A stretch of DNA of 64,000 nucleotides from Streptacidiphilus sp041262165 (GTDB taxonomy: Bacteria > Actinomycetota > Actinomycetes > Streptomycetales > Streptomycetaceae). The stretch covers positions 248,001-312,000 of the forward strand of contig NZ_JBGCBY010000009.1 of NCBI RefSeq assembly GCF_041262165.1, written 5' to 3'. A model generated the notes under the pieces. It saw only the letters and a program-made list of their open reading frames with translations, had not been told where the DNA came from and ran no database searches. Of this stretch, positions 43,468-51,917 are shown piece by piece; within the stretch, counting starts at the first letter, position 1, and every line of letters starts with the position of its first letter. A program made the position numbers and the translations under genes.

Positions 43468-44978
43468 CTACCTCCCCGGCCATGTCCGCGCAGACGCAGC
43501 AGCATCCCAGTACCGCCCTGCGCACCCTCATCGTCGGCGCCGGCGAGGCCGGTTGGGCCCTCGCCCGCGACCTGCTCCGGGTACCGGAGTTCGGCCTCGC
43601 CCCGGTCGGCTTCCTCGACGACGACCCGGCCAAGGCCGGCAACAGGATGCTGCCCCTGCTGGGCAACCTGGACCAGACCGAGTCGGCTGTCACGGCCCAC
43701 TCGATCGAGGCCGTGGTGGTGGCGATCCCCGGTCTTTCGGCCGAACGCTTCCAGCAGGTCGCCGCAGCCGGGGCGGCGGCGGGCGCCAGCGTGCGCTACC
43801 TGCCGTCGTTCATTGCGGCGCTGCGCCGCGACGTGGTCGGTGGCGACCTGCGCGCGCTGGACGTCAACCGGCTGATCGGCCGCCAGGAAGTGCATGTGGT
43901 GGGTGCGGAGGCCCGGCGAACGATCGCCGGGCGGCGGGTCCTGGTGACAGGTGCCGGCGGCTCGATCGGCAGTGAACTGTGCCGTCAGGTCTACGGCTTC
44001 GGTCCGAGCCGGCTGTTCCTGCTGGACCACGACGAGTCCAACCTGCACCGCCTGCAACTGGAACTGTACGGCTCCGCCGTGAACGTCGACGACGTGGTGA
44101 TCTCCGACATCCGCGACCGGGCCCGCCTTGAGCAGGTGTTCCACGAGCTGCGGCCCGAGGTCGTCTTCCACGCGGCCGCCCACAAGCACCTCCCGATACT
44201 GGAACACCACCCCTGCGAGGGTGTGAAGTCGAACGTGCTCGGCACCGACCACCTGGTCCAGGTCGCCATCGAGACCGGCGTCAGGCGATTCATCCTGATC
44301 TCCACCGACAAGGCGGCCGACCCGATCTCGGTGCTGGGCGCGACCAAACGGCTGGCCGAGATGATCGTGCAGGCACGGCACGCGGCACCGACGGTCTTCG
44401 CCGCCGTGCGGTTCGGCAATGTGCTGGGCAGCCGCGGCTCACTGCTCGACGTTCTGGCGGAACAGTTGCGGTCTGGGGCGCCGGTCACCGTCACCCATCC
44501 GGACATGACGCGGTTCTTCATGACCATCGAGGAGGCCGCCGGGCTGGTCCTCGAAGCCGCTCGACTGGCCACCGGCGGAGAGGTGTTCGTCCTGGACATG
44601 GGCGAGCCGGTGCGGATCCTGGACCTCGTACGCAAGTTCGCCGAGCAGATGAACACGGAGCAGCCACCGATCCGCTTCACCGGCCTGCGGCGCGGCGAGA
44701 AGCTGAGCGAGTCGCTCTTCTCCGAACGCGAACAGCGCCACCCCACGGCGCACCCGAAGATCCAAGCCGCCATCCCGTGCTCGCTGAGCGCCACGGCCCG
44801 CGTCGCCCTCGGCATCCCCGACCTGTACGCCGCCGCGGAGCGCAACGACGCCGCCGAGGTACGCAACAGGCTCGCCCAACTGCTGCCGGGCTTCCCGGTT
44901 CCCGCTTCGGCGAGCCTTCCATCGGCGTCCGCCGAGCGGCACCTGGTGGCAGCGGCCCCGTACCCGGACGACTTCTGA
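43464..44978 (+). CDS. FlaA1/CapD-type nucleotide-sugar 4,6-dehydratase
   Basis: A 504-residue enzyme. The first 130 residues are a CoA-binding-like Rossmann domain (RTLIVGAGEAGWALARDLL, VGFLDDDPAKAG). The dehydratase domain has VLVTGAGGSIGSELCRQVY, HAAAHKHLPILEHHP, LISTDKAADP, GATKRLAEM and RFGNVLGSRGSL. Relatives usually carry four N-terminal membrane helices, which are absent here, so this form is soluble. It would make UDP-4-keto-6-deoxy-GlcNAc for the aminotransferase upstream. Confidence 0.94.
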   Translation: MTTSPAMSAQTQQHPSTALRTLIVGAGEAGWALARDLLRVPEFGLAPVGFLDDDPAKAGNRMLPLLGNLDQTESAVTAHSIEAVVVAIPGLSAERFQQVAAAGAAAGASVRYLPSFIAALRRDVVGGDLRALDVNRLIGRQEVHVVGAEARRTIAGRRVLVTGAGGSIGSELCRQVYGFGPSRLFLLDHDESNLHRLQLELYGSAVNVDDVVISDIRDRARLEQVFHELRPEVVFHAAAHKHLPILEHHPCEGVKSNVLGTDHLVQVAIETGVRRFILISTDKAADPISVLGATKRLAEMIVQARHAAPTVFAAVRFGNVLGSRGSLLDVLAEQLRSGAPVTVTHPDMTRFFMTIEEAAGLVLEAARLATGGEVFVLDMGEPVRILDLVRKFAEQMNTEQPPIRFTGLRRGEKLSESLFSEREQRHPTAHPKIQAAIPCSLSATARVALGIPDLYAAAERNDAAEVRNRLAQLLPGFPVPASASLPSASAERHLVAAAPYPDDF

Positions 44979-46024
44979 TGTTCGGCCACCGCTCCCCGCA
45001 CCGGCGCCGGAACATCCTCCTCGCGATCGGCGCCACACTGGCCCTCCTGCTGATGCTGGGCGCAGGCGGCCTGTGGTGGGGCACCAACCACTACGCCGGC
45101 CAGGTGCAGCGGATCGCAGGCGCACTGCCGACCGTCCCCGCGTCCCAACGTCCGGCCAAGCCCCCCGAGGCCGCGAAGTCGATGACCTTCCTCCTGGTCG
45201 GGCTGGACTCGCGGGCGGATCTGCCGACCACAGGCAACGCGGCCAAGGCACCGCTCTGGGTGTACGGAGCACAGCGCACTGACACGATCATGCTGCTGCA
45301 CCTCACCTCCGACGGGCGGAACGCCTATGTGGTCTCGATTCCGCGTGACACCTGGGTGCCGATTCCCGGACACGGCTCAGCGAAGATCAACGCGGCGTTC
45401 TCCTGGGGCGGCCCGCCGCTGCTCATCGAGACCGTGGAGCAGTTCACCGGCATCCGGATCGACCACTTCGGCGCCATCGACTGGAGCGGTTTCAAGTCGC
45501 TCACCGACGCGGTCGGCGGGGTCACGATCACCATCCCGAACAACTCCTACGACCCCCAGCAGAACCGCCACTGGACCACCGGCACCTACACCATGAACGG
45601 CGCAACCGCGCTGGCCTACGTACGCCAGCGCTACGGCCTGCCCAACGGCGACCTGGACCGGATCGCGCGGCAGCAGAACTTCCTGCGGTCCCTGATGGCC
45701 AAGACGGCAGGCCAGCTCTCCTTCACCGATCCGTTCGGGCTCAGCCGGGTGCTGGACGCGGTCAGCAAGGCGGTCAGCGTGGACGACCAGTTGTCCAACA
45801 GCGCGCTGCGTGACCTCGCCCTGGGCCTGCACGACGTGGGCTCAGGCAATGTGACCTTCGTGAGCGCGCCGCTCGGGCAGTTCATCACCGTCGACGGACA
45901 AGCCGCGCTGACGCTGGACCCGCGCAGCACCCCCGCACTGTGGAAGGACGTCAGCACCGATCGGCTGCCGGCCTGGACCAAGCTGTACGGCACCAGCACG
46001 CTGCTGCCGGCCACCGTCCGCTGA
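44978..46024 (+). CDS. LytR-CpsA-Psr (LCP) family glycopolymer transferase
   Basis: A 348-residue protein with one N-terminal membrane helix (about 12-34) and an LCP domain: FLLVGLDSRAD, QRTDTIMLLHL, VSIPRDTWVPIPG, SAKINAAFSWGG and YVRQRYGLPNGDLDRIARQQ, with the Asp/Arg residues that bind polyprenyl diphosphate. It would attach the finished polysaccharide to the cell wall. The ATG overlaps the dehydratase stop by one base (TGATG). Last gene of the aminotransferase operon. Confidence 0.94.
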   Translation: MFGHRSPHRRRNILLAIGATLALLLMLGAGGLWWGTNHYAGQVQRIAGALPTVPASQRPAKPPEAAKSMTFLLVGLDSRADLPTTGNAAKAPLWVYGAQRTDTIMLLHLTSDGRNAYVVSIPRDTWVPIPGHGSAKINAAFSWGGPPLLIETVEQFTGIRIDHFGAIDWSGFKSLTDAVGGVTITIPNNSYDPQQNRHWTTGTYTMNGATALAYVRQRYGLPNGDLDRIARQQNFLRSLMAKTAGQLSFTDPFGLSRVLDAVSKAVSVDDQLSNSALRDLALGLHDVGSGNVTFVSAPLGQFITVDGQAALTLDPRSTPALWKDVSTDRLPAWTKLYGTSTLLPATVR

Positions 46025-46025
46025 C

Positions 46026-46700
46026 TCATCCCGCCCGCAACTCGACGCCGAGCCGGTTGGCCAGCGCGACGGCCTCCAGGCGGGAGTGCACGCCGAGCTT
46101 GTCCAGAACGCTCTGCACATGGGTGCGCGCGGTGTTCGTGGTCATGCCCAGCGCGTGCGCGATCTCGATCGTGCCGTCTCCCTCGGTGAGCCGCCGCAGC
46201 ACCTCCAGTTCTCGCTGGGTGAGCCAGCGAAAGGGCTCGCCCAGTCCGTCGCGCCGGGCTCGCGCGTGCCGAATGGTCTCCAGGGCCAGAGCCGGTTCGA
46301 TGAACAACTCGCCCGCGACCACCCGGGTGAGCGCCTTGTCCAGCATGTCGATGCCCTGATCCTTGCTCAGATAGCCCACGGCTCCCGTCTCCATGGCGGC
46401 CGCCACCAGCACCGGATCCGGGTCCCGCGACACCGCGAGGATCCGCACCTCCGGCGCGTACTTGGCGATCAGACCGATGGTGTCCACGGCCCGTCCATCC
46501 GCCAGATGCAGGTCCAGGACGCACACGTCGGGGCGGTGTGCGAGAACGGCCCGCACCAGTCCGCTGCGACTCGTGGCGGTGGCTCGGACGCGGTAGCCGC
46601 AGTCGACCAGGGCCAGTGCCAGTGCATCCACGAACAGCCGATCAGCCTCGGCCACGACCAGCTCCGGCGCGTCAGGTCGAGGTGGCGGATGATCAGTCAC
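46026..46700 (-). CDS. NarL/LuxR-family response regulator
   Basis: A 224-residue response regulator. The receiver domain has VVAEADRLFVDAL, the phospho-acceptor region DVCVLDLHLADG (Asp) and VGYLSKDQG; the LuxR helix-turn-helix is LTQRELEVLRRLTEGDGTIE followed by MTTNTARTHVQSVLDKLGV. No histidine kinase gene lies next to it. It sits convergent with the LCP gene and divergent from a second regulator of similar design, at the edge of the polysaccharide locus. Confidence 0.93.
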   Translation of the reverse strand: MTDHPPPRPDAPELVVAEADRLFVDALALALVDCGYRVRATATSRSGLVRAVLAHRPDVCVLDLHLADGRAVDTIGLIAKYAPEVRILAVSRDPDPVLVAAAMETGAVGYLSKDQGIDMLDKALTRVVAGELFIEPALALETIRHARARRDGLGEPFRWLTQRELEVLRRLTEGDGTIEIAHALGMTTNTARTHVQSVLDKLGVHSRLEAVALANRLGVELRAG

Positions 46701-46830
46701 GACAGACCTCCCACCGGTCGCTACCAGCTGCTCCGGTCGCTCCGGTCAATCCGGTCACTCCAGGGAAGCAGAAGCGTGCGCACTCGGCCACCAGTGGCAG
46801 CCGCCCGGGCCCCATGGCAACCTCGGACTC

Positions 46831-47529
46831 ATGCCGGGCACAATCCGAATCCTGGTCGTCGACCGACGCCGCACAGTGGCTGAGGTACTCGCGAGAGGAC
46901 TGCAGCAGAGCGGAATGGCGAGCAGCGCGGTCGCCAGCCTCGCGGAGGCGCGCAGGCTCGTCGCGGCCGGCCAAGGCCATGCGGTCGTCACCGATATCGG
47001 CCTGCTCGCCGCCGAGAGCTACCCGCCGACGGGTCTTCCCTGGGTCCGAGAGCTGGGCGTACCGGTCATCGTGCTCAGCGAGGGCAGCCGGACCGACGAC
47101 CTCGCCGGCGTCGCGGTCCGCGCCGGTGTGCGCGGCTGGGTGCCCAAGAACAGCTCCCTGCAGCACTTGCTCACGGTGATCGGAGGCGTACTGAGGGACG
47201 AGACGTGGATCCCGCCCCCTCTCCTCACCCGGGTGCTCGCCGAGTTGATGACGATGCGTGAGGACCAGGAGCAGGGCTCGGAGTTGCTGGCCACGCTCAC
47301 CACACGCGAGCGCGAAGTTCTGGGCCTGCTCTGTGCGGGTCTCAGCCGTCCGGAGATCGGTCGGCGCCTGTTCCTGTCGACCAATACGGTGCGCACACAT
47401 GTCCAGAACTTGATGATCAAACTTGACGTGCACTCATCTGTGGCCGCGGTGGCCCTTGCCAACCGCGTCGGCCTACCCAGCGCCCTCCAGGATCAGGAGG
47501 CTGAGGGCATGGACACGCGAGAGGCATAG
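46831..47529 (+). CDS. NarL/LuxR-family regulator with atypical receiver
   Basis: A 232-residue relative of the preceding regulator. The receiver begins RILVVDRRRTVAEVL, where the usual second acidic residue is replaced by Arg, and the phospho-acceptor region is HAVVTDIGLLA. The helix-turn-helix LTTREREVLGLLCAGLSRPE followed by FLSTNTVRTHVQNLMIKLDV is intact. Loss of an acidic-pocket residue suggests it may work without phosphorylation. Divergent partner of the gene at 46026-46700. Confidence 0.9.
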   Translation: MPGTIRILVVDRRRTVAEVLARGLQQSGMASSAVASLAEARRLVAAGQGHAVVTDIGLLAAESYPPTGLPWVRELGVPVIVLSEGSRTDDLAGVAVRAGVRGWVPKNSSLQHLLTVIGGVLRDETWIPPPLLTRVLAELMTMREDQEQGSELLATLTTREREVLGLLCAGLSRPEIGRRLFLSTNTVRTHVQNLMIKLDVHSSVAAVALANRVGLPSALQDQEAEGMDTREA

Positions 47530-47599
47530 CGTCAGTTCCCGACGTGCGGTTCGCTCCGACGAGTTCAACCTGTGCAACGCGCGGGAGCCGATCTCTCCC

Positions 47600-47937
47600 G
47601 GTCGTTTTCCTTTGGCCGCTTGCGAGATACGGACCGTGTTGCCCGAGGGGTGGTCCCGGAACGCGCAGTCGCACGGGCCCCAGGACTGGCCGATGGGCTC
47701 CTGAAGCACCGCGGCGCCGGAGGCTCGCACCTTCTCGAAGGCCGCGTCGACGTCGTCGGAGCGGAACACGATGTTCGGCAGGACCCCTTGGTGAGGAGTT
47801 CCTGCAGCGCGTCACCGTCGGCCTGTGAGCGTCCTGCATGAGGCACGGAGAGCACGATCTCGAGTCCGGGCTGCGCGTCGCTGCCGAGCGTGACCCAGCG
47901 GAATCCGCCCGAAGCCACGTCGTTGCGCACCTGGGGA
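47600..47937 (-). pseudogene. VOC-family (glyoxalase) gene, 5'-truncated and frameshifted
   Basis: Minus-strand reading gives RNDVASGGFRWVTLGSDAQP and DGDALQELLTKG. A missing G near 47788 then shifts the frame, and the family sequence continues as FRSDDVDAAFEKVRASGAAV, FRDHPSGNTVRISQA. The first 25 residues of a normal VOC protein are absent. Confidence 0.75.
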
Positions 47938-48015
47938 CCTCCTGCACGCGTCGGTCACACTCATGCCCGCCCGCAGCAGCGCCATCGCCTGCTCAACCCG
48001 CCGGGTCATGCGCAC
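47938..48015 (-). pseudogene. AraC-family regulator fragment (helix-turn-helix start)
   Basis: MTRRVEQAMALLRAGMSVTD matches the first helices of AraC-type DNA-binding domains (RVERAMxLLRxxxxSVTD). It breaks off and leads directly into the VOC remnant. A deletion joining the two genes of an AraC-VOC pair explains the layout. Confidence 0.6.
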
Positions 48016-48225
48016 TGGCCGAGGTTCATTGACACGGTGTCGGCTCGGGCGCCTTCCGGGACAGCCGTACGGGGGAAGTAGCGCCGCCGCGTGAGTGACG
48101 AAAAGCGGTGACGGATTATCACTGGCCCGTTAATCACATATTCATTACTTCGTAGGAGTTCTTTAGGTGCAGGGTCCGGGCGACCTCCATCCGCACGGGC
48201 CCCTCTCTCAGGAGGTAGAAGAAAT

Positions 48226-48729
48226 ATGCGCGCAAAGCGCTTCGTGTGCGCCATGGCCGCGGCCGGCGCCGTCGTCCTGGTTGCATCCCCGACAGCGAGT
48301 GCCGATGACGGTGCACGCGGCCGAGTGACCGTGCAGCCGAGCAGCGTCGACCCGGGCGACACCGTGTGGGTCTTCGACGGCGGCCAGTGCCACACCAAGG
48401 AGGCTGTGGCCACCTCGGAGGCGTTCTGGCAGCCGATCGAGCTCGAGCACCGCGACGACGGGATTCTTGCCGGCAAGGGCAAGATCTCCCCGACCGCCGA
48501 GCCGGAGAAGTACGACGTCTGGGTCAAGTGCGGCGACGAGAAGTTCAAGGGCTGGGTCTGGGTCAAGAAGGGCGACGACCGTCCCCACGGCGGCGTCAGC
48601 ACGGGTAGCGGCGGCGCCATCGCCGGCACCAACTCGGCGGAGATGGCCGCGGGTGCGAGCCTGCTCGCCGGCTCTGCCGGAGCGGGCGCGCTGATGATGC
48701 GTCGTCGCCGTGCCGGCGGGGCGGTCTGA
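48226..48729 (+). CDS. Small secreted protein of unknown function
   Basis: A 167-residue product starting at ATG 48226 after AGGAGG. A signal peptide (MRAKRFVCAMAAAGAVVLVA, cleavage near SADD) precedes a roughly 90-residue domain with two Cys (GGQCHTKE, VKCGDEKF) that resembles an immunoglobulin-like fold, and a C-terminal hydrophobic segment followed by MMRRRRAGG, a membrane-anchor pattern common in streptomycete surface proteins. No sortase motif is visible. A 100-bp AT-rich leader precedes it. Confidence 0.85.
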   Translation: MRAKRFVCAMAAAGAVVLVASPTASADDGARGRVTVQPSSVDPGDTVWVFDGGQCHTKEAVATSEAFWQPIELEHRDDGILAGKGKISPTAEPEKYDVWVKCGDEKFKGWVWVKKGDDRPHGGVSTGSGGAIAGTNSAEMAAGASLLAGSAGAGALMMRRRRAGGAV

Positions 48730-48750
48730 GTCTCCTCCCGCACATCGTCC

Positions 48751-48789
48751 GGCCGCGGCACCCGCCTGATCCAGGCGGGTGCCGCGGCC
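48751..48789 (+). terminator. Strong 18-bp-stem terminator hairpin
   Basis: GGCCGCGGCACCCGCCTG at 48751-48768 pairs perfectly with 48772-48789 around a three-base loop, 21 nt after the stop of the small secreted protein. Confidence 0.9.
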
Positions 48790-48816
48790 ACGTCCACGAG
48801 CGGGGTGGCGAAGAAT

Positions 48817-48838
48817 CCTCCCGGCCGTAGCCGGGAGG
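48817..48838. repeat. Second perfect hairpin, 9-bp stem
   Basis: CCTCCCGGC at 48817-48825 and GCCGGGAGG at 48830-48838 enclose CGTA. It may be a back-up terminator. The GAATCCTCCC context also recalls ends of IS200/IS605-type elements. Confidence 0.6.
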
Positions 48839-49676
48839 GAGTGGGATCGTCCGCACGACTGGTCGGGCCAGCCGCGAACCGAGCAGCCCGCCGATCGAGG
48901 GCGCGTCGAAGGCGCGGCCGTACTGCCACGGCGCGAACCCGAGTCGGCCGAGCATCAGGACGGCCAGCAGCGGCTTTCTGCACGACCGGATCGGCCATTT
49001 ACACCGCCGAACGCCTGCAGATCTCACGAACGGCGGTACGCCGCATCGCCGACCGCAGCCGCGCCATGCAGCACCAGTACGAGCAGCGCTACCACACACT
49101 CAGAGCCAAGGCAGTCGCCACCGCGGCAGCGGTCATCACCCCTGCCCTCGCCGCACAAGCCGCCACGCTGCTGCGATGACCTCCCGTCACCCTGTGCCAT
49201 CCCAGTCGACGCCGCCTCTGGTGGTGCCCGGAGACGAATGCCCCGGTGCGTCCCCAGCTCAGCCCACTGTTTGACGCGGCGCGGTGCCTGTCTCACGTCC
49301 GGGACCCTCATCCGACGAGCGACCTCACCATGTGCCGGTCGATCCAAAGACCTCGCTGGCAGGGGTTGAGCGCAGGACGCCGGTGGGCCTGTCTGGGCTC
49401 CGCCCCGCGCCCCGGCGCTCCCTTGGGGAGGGGGACGTCCGAGCGCGCCTCCGCCTGCGCAGACAAGCTCGGCCACCCGTAGAGTGACAGATGGTGGTAA
49501 TTCGGATGTTCCGGCTAGTCGGCGGACAAAATGGCCGCTGGCGGCGGTGGCAATCCGCGCCGGATGAGCATTCACCGTCCTAGCGGGCGTGTTGGCCGTC
49601 GTCGGGATCTCCGCGAGCGTTCGATCCGGCTGTGTCGCTCGACCCCACCGTTAGCGGCCTGCAAGGAGACACACGT
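48839..49676. other. Gene-poor region upstream of the catalase
   Basis: Several frames are open, among them 48805-49179 on the plus strand (ending TAAAVITPALAAQAATLLR-like) and minus-strand stretches, but none has a credible start, family or ribosome site. It may be decayed coding sequence. The last part probably contains the catalase promoter. Confidence 0.4.
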
Positions 49677-51137
49677 ATGAACGACGTACAGCCCGAGCCG
49701 ACCCAGACGACAGATTCCGGCATTCCGATCGAGAGCGACGCGTATTCGCTGACCGTCGGTCCCGATGGCCCGATCCTGCTGCAGGACAGCTACCTGATCG
49801 AGCAGATGGCCACCTTCAACCGGGAGCGCATAACGGAGCGCCAGCCGCATGCCAAGGGCAGCGGCGCGTTCGGCCGGTTCGAGGTCACCAATGATGTCAG
49901 CGCCTACACCAAGGCGGCGCTGTTCCAGCTTGGGACCACCACCCGGATGGTCGCCAGGTTCTCCACCGTTGCCGGGGAGCGAGGCAGCCCTGACATGTGG
50001 CGGGACCTGCGCGGCTTCTCGCTGAAGTTCTACACCAGCGAGGGAAACTACGACATGGTCGGCAACGACACGCCGGTCTTCTTCGTCAAGGACCCGCTGC
50101 ATTTCCAGAACTTCATCCGCTCCCAGAAGCGCCGCGCCGACAACAACCTGCGCGACAACGACATGCAGTGGGACTTCTGGACCCTGTTGCCTGAGACCGC
50201 GCACCAGGTGATCTGGCTGATGGGCGACCGCGGCTTCCCGCGGACCTGGCGGCACATGAACGGCTACAGCAGCCACACCTACATGTGGATCAATGCTCAG
50301 GACCAGCGGTTCTGGGTGAAGTACCACTTCAAGACCGACCAGGGCATCGAGTTCTTCACCCAGGACGAGGGCGATCGGCTGGCCGGGACCGTCCCCGACT
50401 ATCACACCAAGGATCTGTACGAGGCGATCCAGCGCGGCGAGCACCCGAGCTGGACGCTGCACATGCAGATCATGCCGTTCGAGGAGGCCAAGACCTACCG
50501 GTTCAACCCGTTCGACCTGACCAAGGTGTGGCCGCACTCGGACTACCCGCTGGTCGAGGTGGGCAAGCTGACCCTCGACCGCAACCCCACCGACAACCAC
50601 ACCGAGATCGAGCAGGCCGCCTTCCAGCCGAACAACCTGGTGCCAGGGATCGGGCCGAGCCCGGACCGCATGCTTCTGGCCCGGCTGTTCTCCTACTCCG
50701 ACGCGCACCGGGCCCGGCTCGGCGTGAACTACGAGCAGATCCCGGTCAACGCACCCATCGCGCCTGTCAACACCTACAGCAAGGACGGGGCGATGCGGAT
50801 GGTGAACCGGACCGACCCGGTGTACTGGCCGAACTCCAAGGGCGGCCCGCAGGCGGACGATGAGCACTACAAGCCCGCGAGCTGGTACGCCGACGGCGAG
50901 ATCATGCGCGCTGCCTACGTCCAGCACGCCGAGGATGACGACTGGGGCCAGGCCGGCACGCTGGTCCGCGATGTGATGGACGACGCCGCCAGGGACCGGC
51001 TGGTCAGCAACATCATCGGGCAACTGCTCAACGGCGTCACCGAGCCGGTGCTGGAGCGCGCCTTCTGGTACTTGGGCAACGTGGACAAGGACCTGGGCGA
51101 GCGGGTCGAGAAGGGCGTCCGTCGCGGGCAGTCCTGA
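49677..51137 (+). CDS. katA: Monofunctional haem catalase (small-subunit clade)
   Basis: A 486-residue catalase that breaks down hydrogen peroxide in the cytosol. ATG 49677 follows AAGGAGACACACGT. The distal His is in RQPHAKGSGAFG, the distal Asn in GNDTPVFFVKDP, and the proximal haem-binding Tyr in RLFSYSDAHRARLG. Length and the conserved order fit small-subunit (clade 3-like) enzymes. A tiny membrane-peptide gene with its own ribosome site follows 58 bp downstream. Confidence 0.97.
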   Translation: MNDVQPEPTQTTDSGIPIESDAYSLTVGPDGPILLQDSYLIEQMATFNRERITERQPHAKGSGAFGRFEVTNDVSAYTKAALFQLGTTTRMVARFSTVAGERGSPDMWRDLRGFSLKFYTSEGNYDMVGNDTPVFFVKDPLHFQNFIRSQKRRADNNLRDNDMQWDFWTLLPETAHQVIWLMGDRGFPRTWRHMNGYSSHTYMWINAQDQRFWVKYHFKTDQGIEFFTQDEGDRLAGTVPDYHTKDLYEAIQRGEHPSWTLHMQIMPFEEAKTYRFNPFDLTKVWPHSDYPLVEVGKLTLDRNPTDNHTEIEQAAFQPNNLVPGIGPSPDRMLLARLFSYSDAHRARLGVNYEQIPVNAPIAPVNTYSKDGAMRMVNRTDPVYWPNSKGGPQADDEHYKPASWYADGEIMRAAYVQHAEDDDWGQAGTLVRDVMDDAARDRLVSNIIGQLLNGVTEPVLERAFWYLGNVDKDLGERVEKGVRRGQS

Positions 51138-51195
51138 TCGGAAGATCGCTTCGCGGGCCGGACCCCGCAGAACCATACGTCCAAGGAGATTCCCG

Positions 51196-51282
51196 ATGAA
51201 CCGCCTGCGATGGCTGGCAGTGGTTGTGGCAGCTCTGATCGCCATGGGAGCGGGATACCTTCTCTCCTACCTCGTCGGCTGA
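51196..51282 (+). CDS. 28-residue single-pass membrane peptide downstream of catalase
   Basis: ATG 51196 is preceded by AAGGAGATTCCCG, a strong ribosome site. The peptide reads MNRLRWLAVVVAALIAMG and continues AGYLLSYLVG: two Arg, then one hydrophobic helix. It lies on the catalase strand 58 bp after its stop and may share its transcript. Too short for standard gene finders; function unknown. Confidence 0.6.
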   Translation: MNRLRWLAVVVAALIAMGAGYLLSYLVG

Positions 51283-51317
51283 TCACCCCGCGGCAGCCGG
51301 AGCACCGTGCCGACGCA

Positions 51318-51878
51318 TCACCCGTCGGCGAGGCGTTGGATGGTGGTGCTCAGCCAGGCCTGGAGAGCAGCGGGGTCGCCGAGCTCGGAACGCAGGACCC
51401 GGCGGCGAGTCGAGACGCCGAGCACGAAGGCGTCGATAGCCGCGGCCCGGCCGCGGGCGTCCGCGTCGTCCAGGCCGCCCTCGCGCAGGTAGCGGTGCAG
51501 CGGCTCGAGCGAGTTCGTATCGAGGAAGGCGGCCAGCGCCTCCGCCGCCTCCGGGCGTTCGCCGGACGCGCGTTGCAGTACGAGCAGCGGGTCCTCCCCG
51601 GGTGCGCCGAACCAGCGCTGGACGATGCTCGCCGCGAGGCGTGAACCCAGCGCGGAACGCTCGCCGTCGAAGGAGTTGGAGACCGGGATCTCCACCCGGG
51701 TTGCCGCCAGGAAGAGGCCGTCCTTGCCGCCGAAGTAGCGCGTGATGAGGTTGGGCGACACGCCGGCCGCGTCGGCCACGCCTTTGACCGTGATCGCCGT
51801 GTACCCGTGCTGGGCGAACTGGTGTCGCGCGTGCTCCAGGATCCGCTGCCTGGTTGCGGCCGCATTGCGCAAAGTCAT
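51318..51878 (-). CDS. TetR-family regulator
   Basis: A 186-residue TetR protein with helix-turn-helix RQRILEHARHQFAQHGYTAI...VKGVADAAGVSPNLITRYFGGKDGLF and a helical ligand domain of the C-terminal TetR_C type. Its ATG at 51878 lies inside the first of two operators and has no ribosome site, so a leaderless transcript is likely. It should repress itself and the divergent hydrolase. Confidence 0.92.
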   Translation of the reverse strand: MTLRNAAATRQRILEHARHQFAQHGYTAITVKGVADAAGVSPNLITRYFGGKDGLFLAATRVEIPVSNSFDGERSALGSRLAASIVQRWFGAPGEDPLLVLQRASGERPEAAEALAAFLDTNSLEPLHRYLREGGLDDADARGRAAAIDAFVLGVSTRRRVLRSELGDPAALQAWLSTTIQRLADG

Positions 51879-51917
51879 GTGTACGAGCATACACATCATG
51901 TGTACGCTGATACACAT
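51877..51917. promoter_or_regulatory. Twin palindromic operators covering both start codons
   Basis: ATGTGTA-N6-TACACAT occurs at 51877-51896 and again at 51898-51917, centres 21 bp apart. The tetR start codon is in the first and the hydrolase start codon overlaps the end of the second. Confidence 0.8.

Noticed and set aside
48805..49179. 124-codon plus-strand frame before the catalase
   Set aside because: It begins within the terminator hairpin region and lacks a start signal or family; possibly debris, not listed as a gene.
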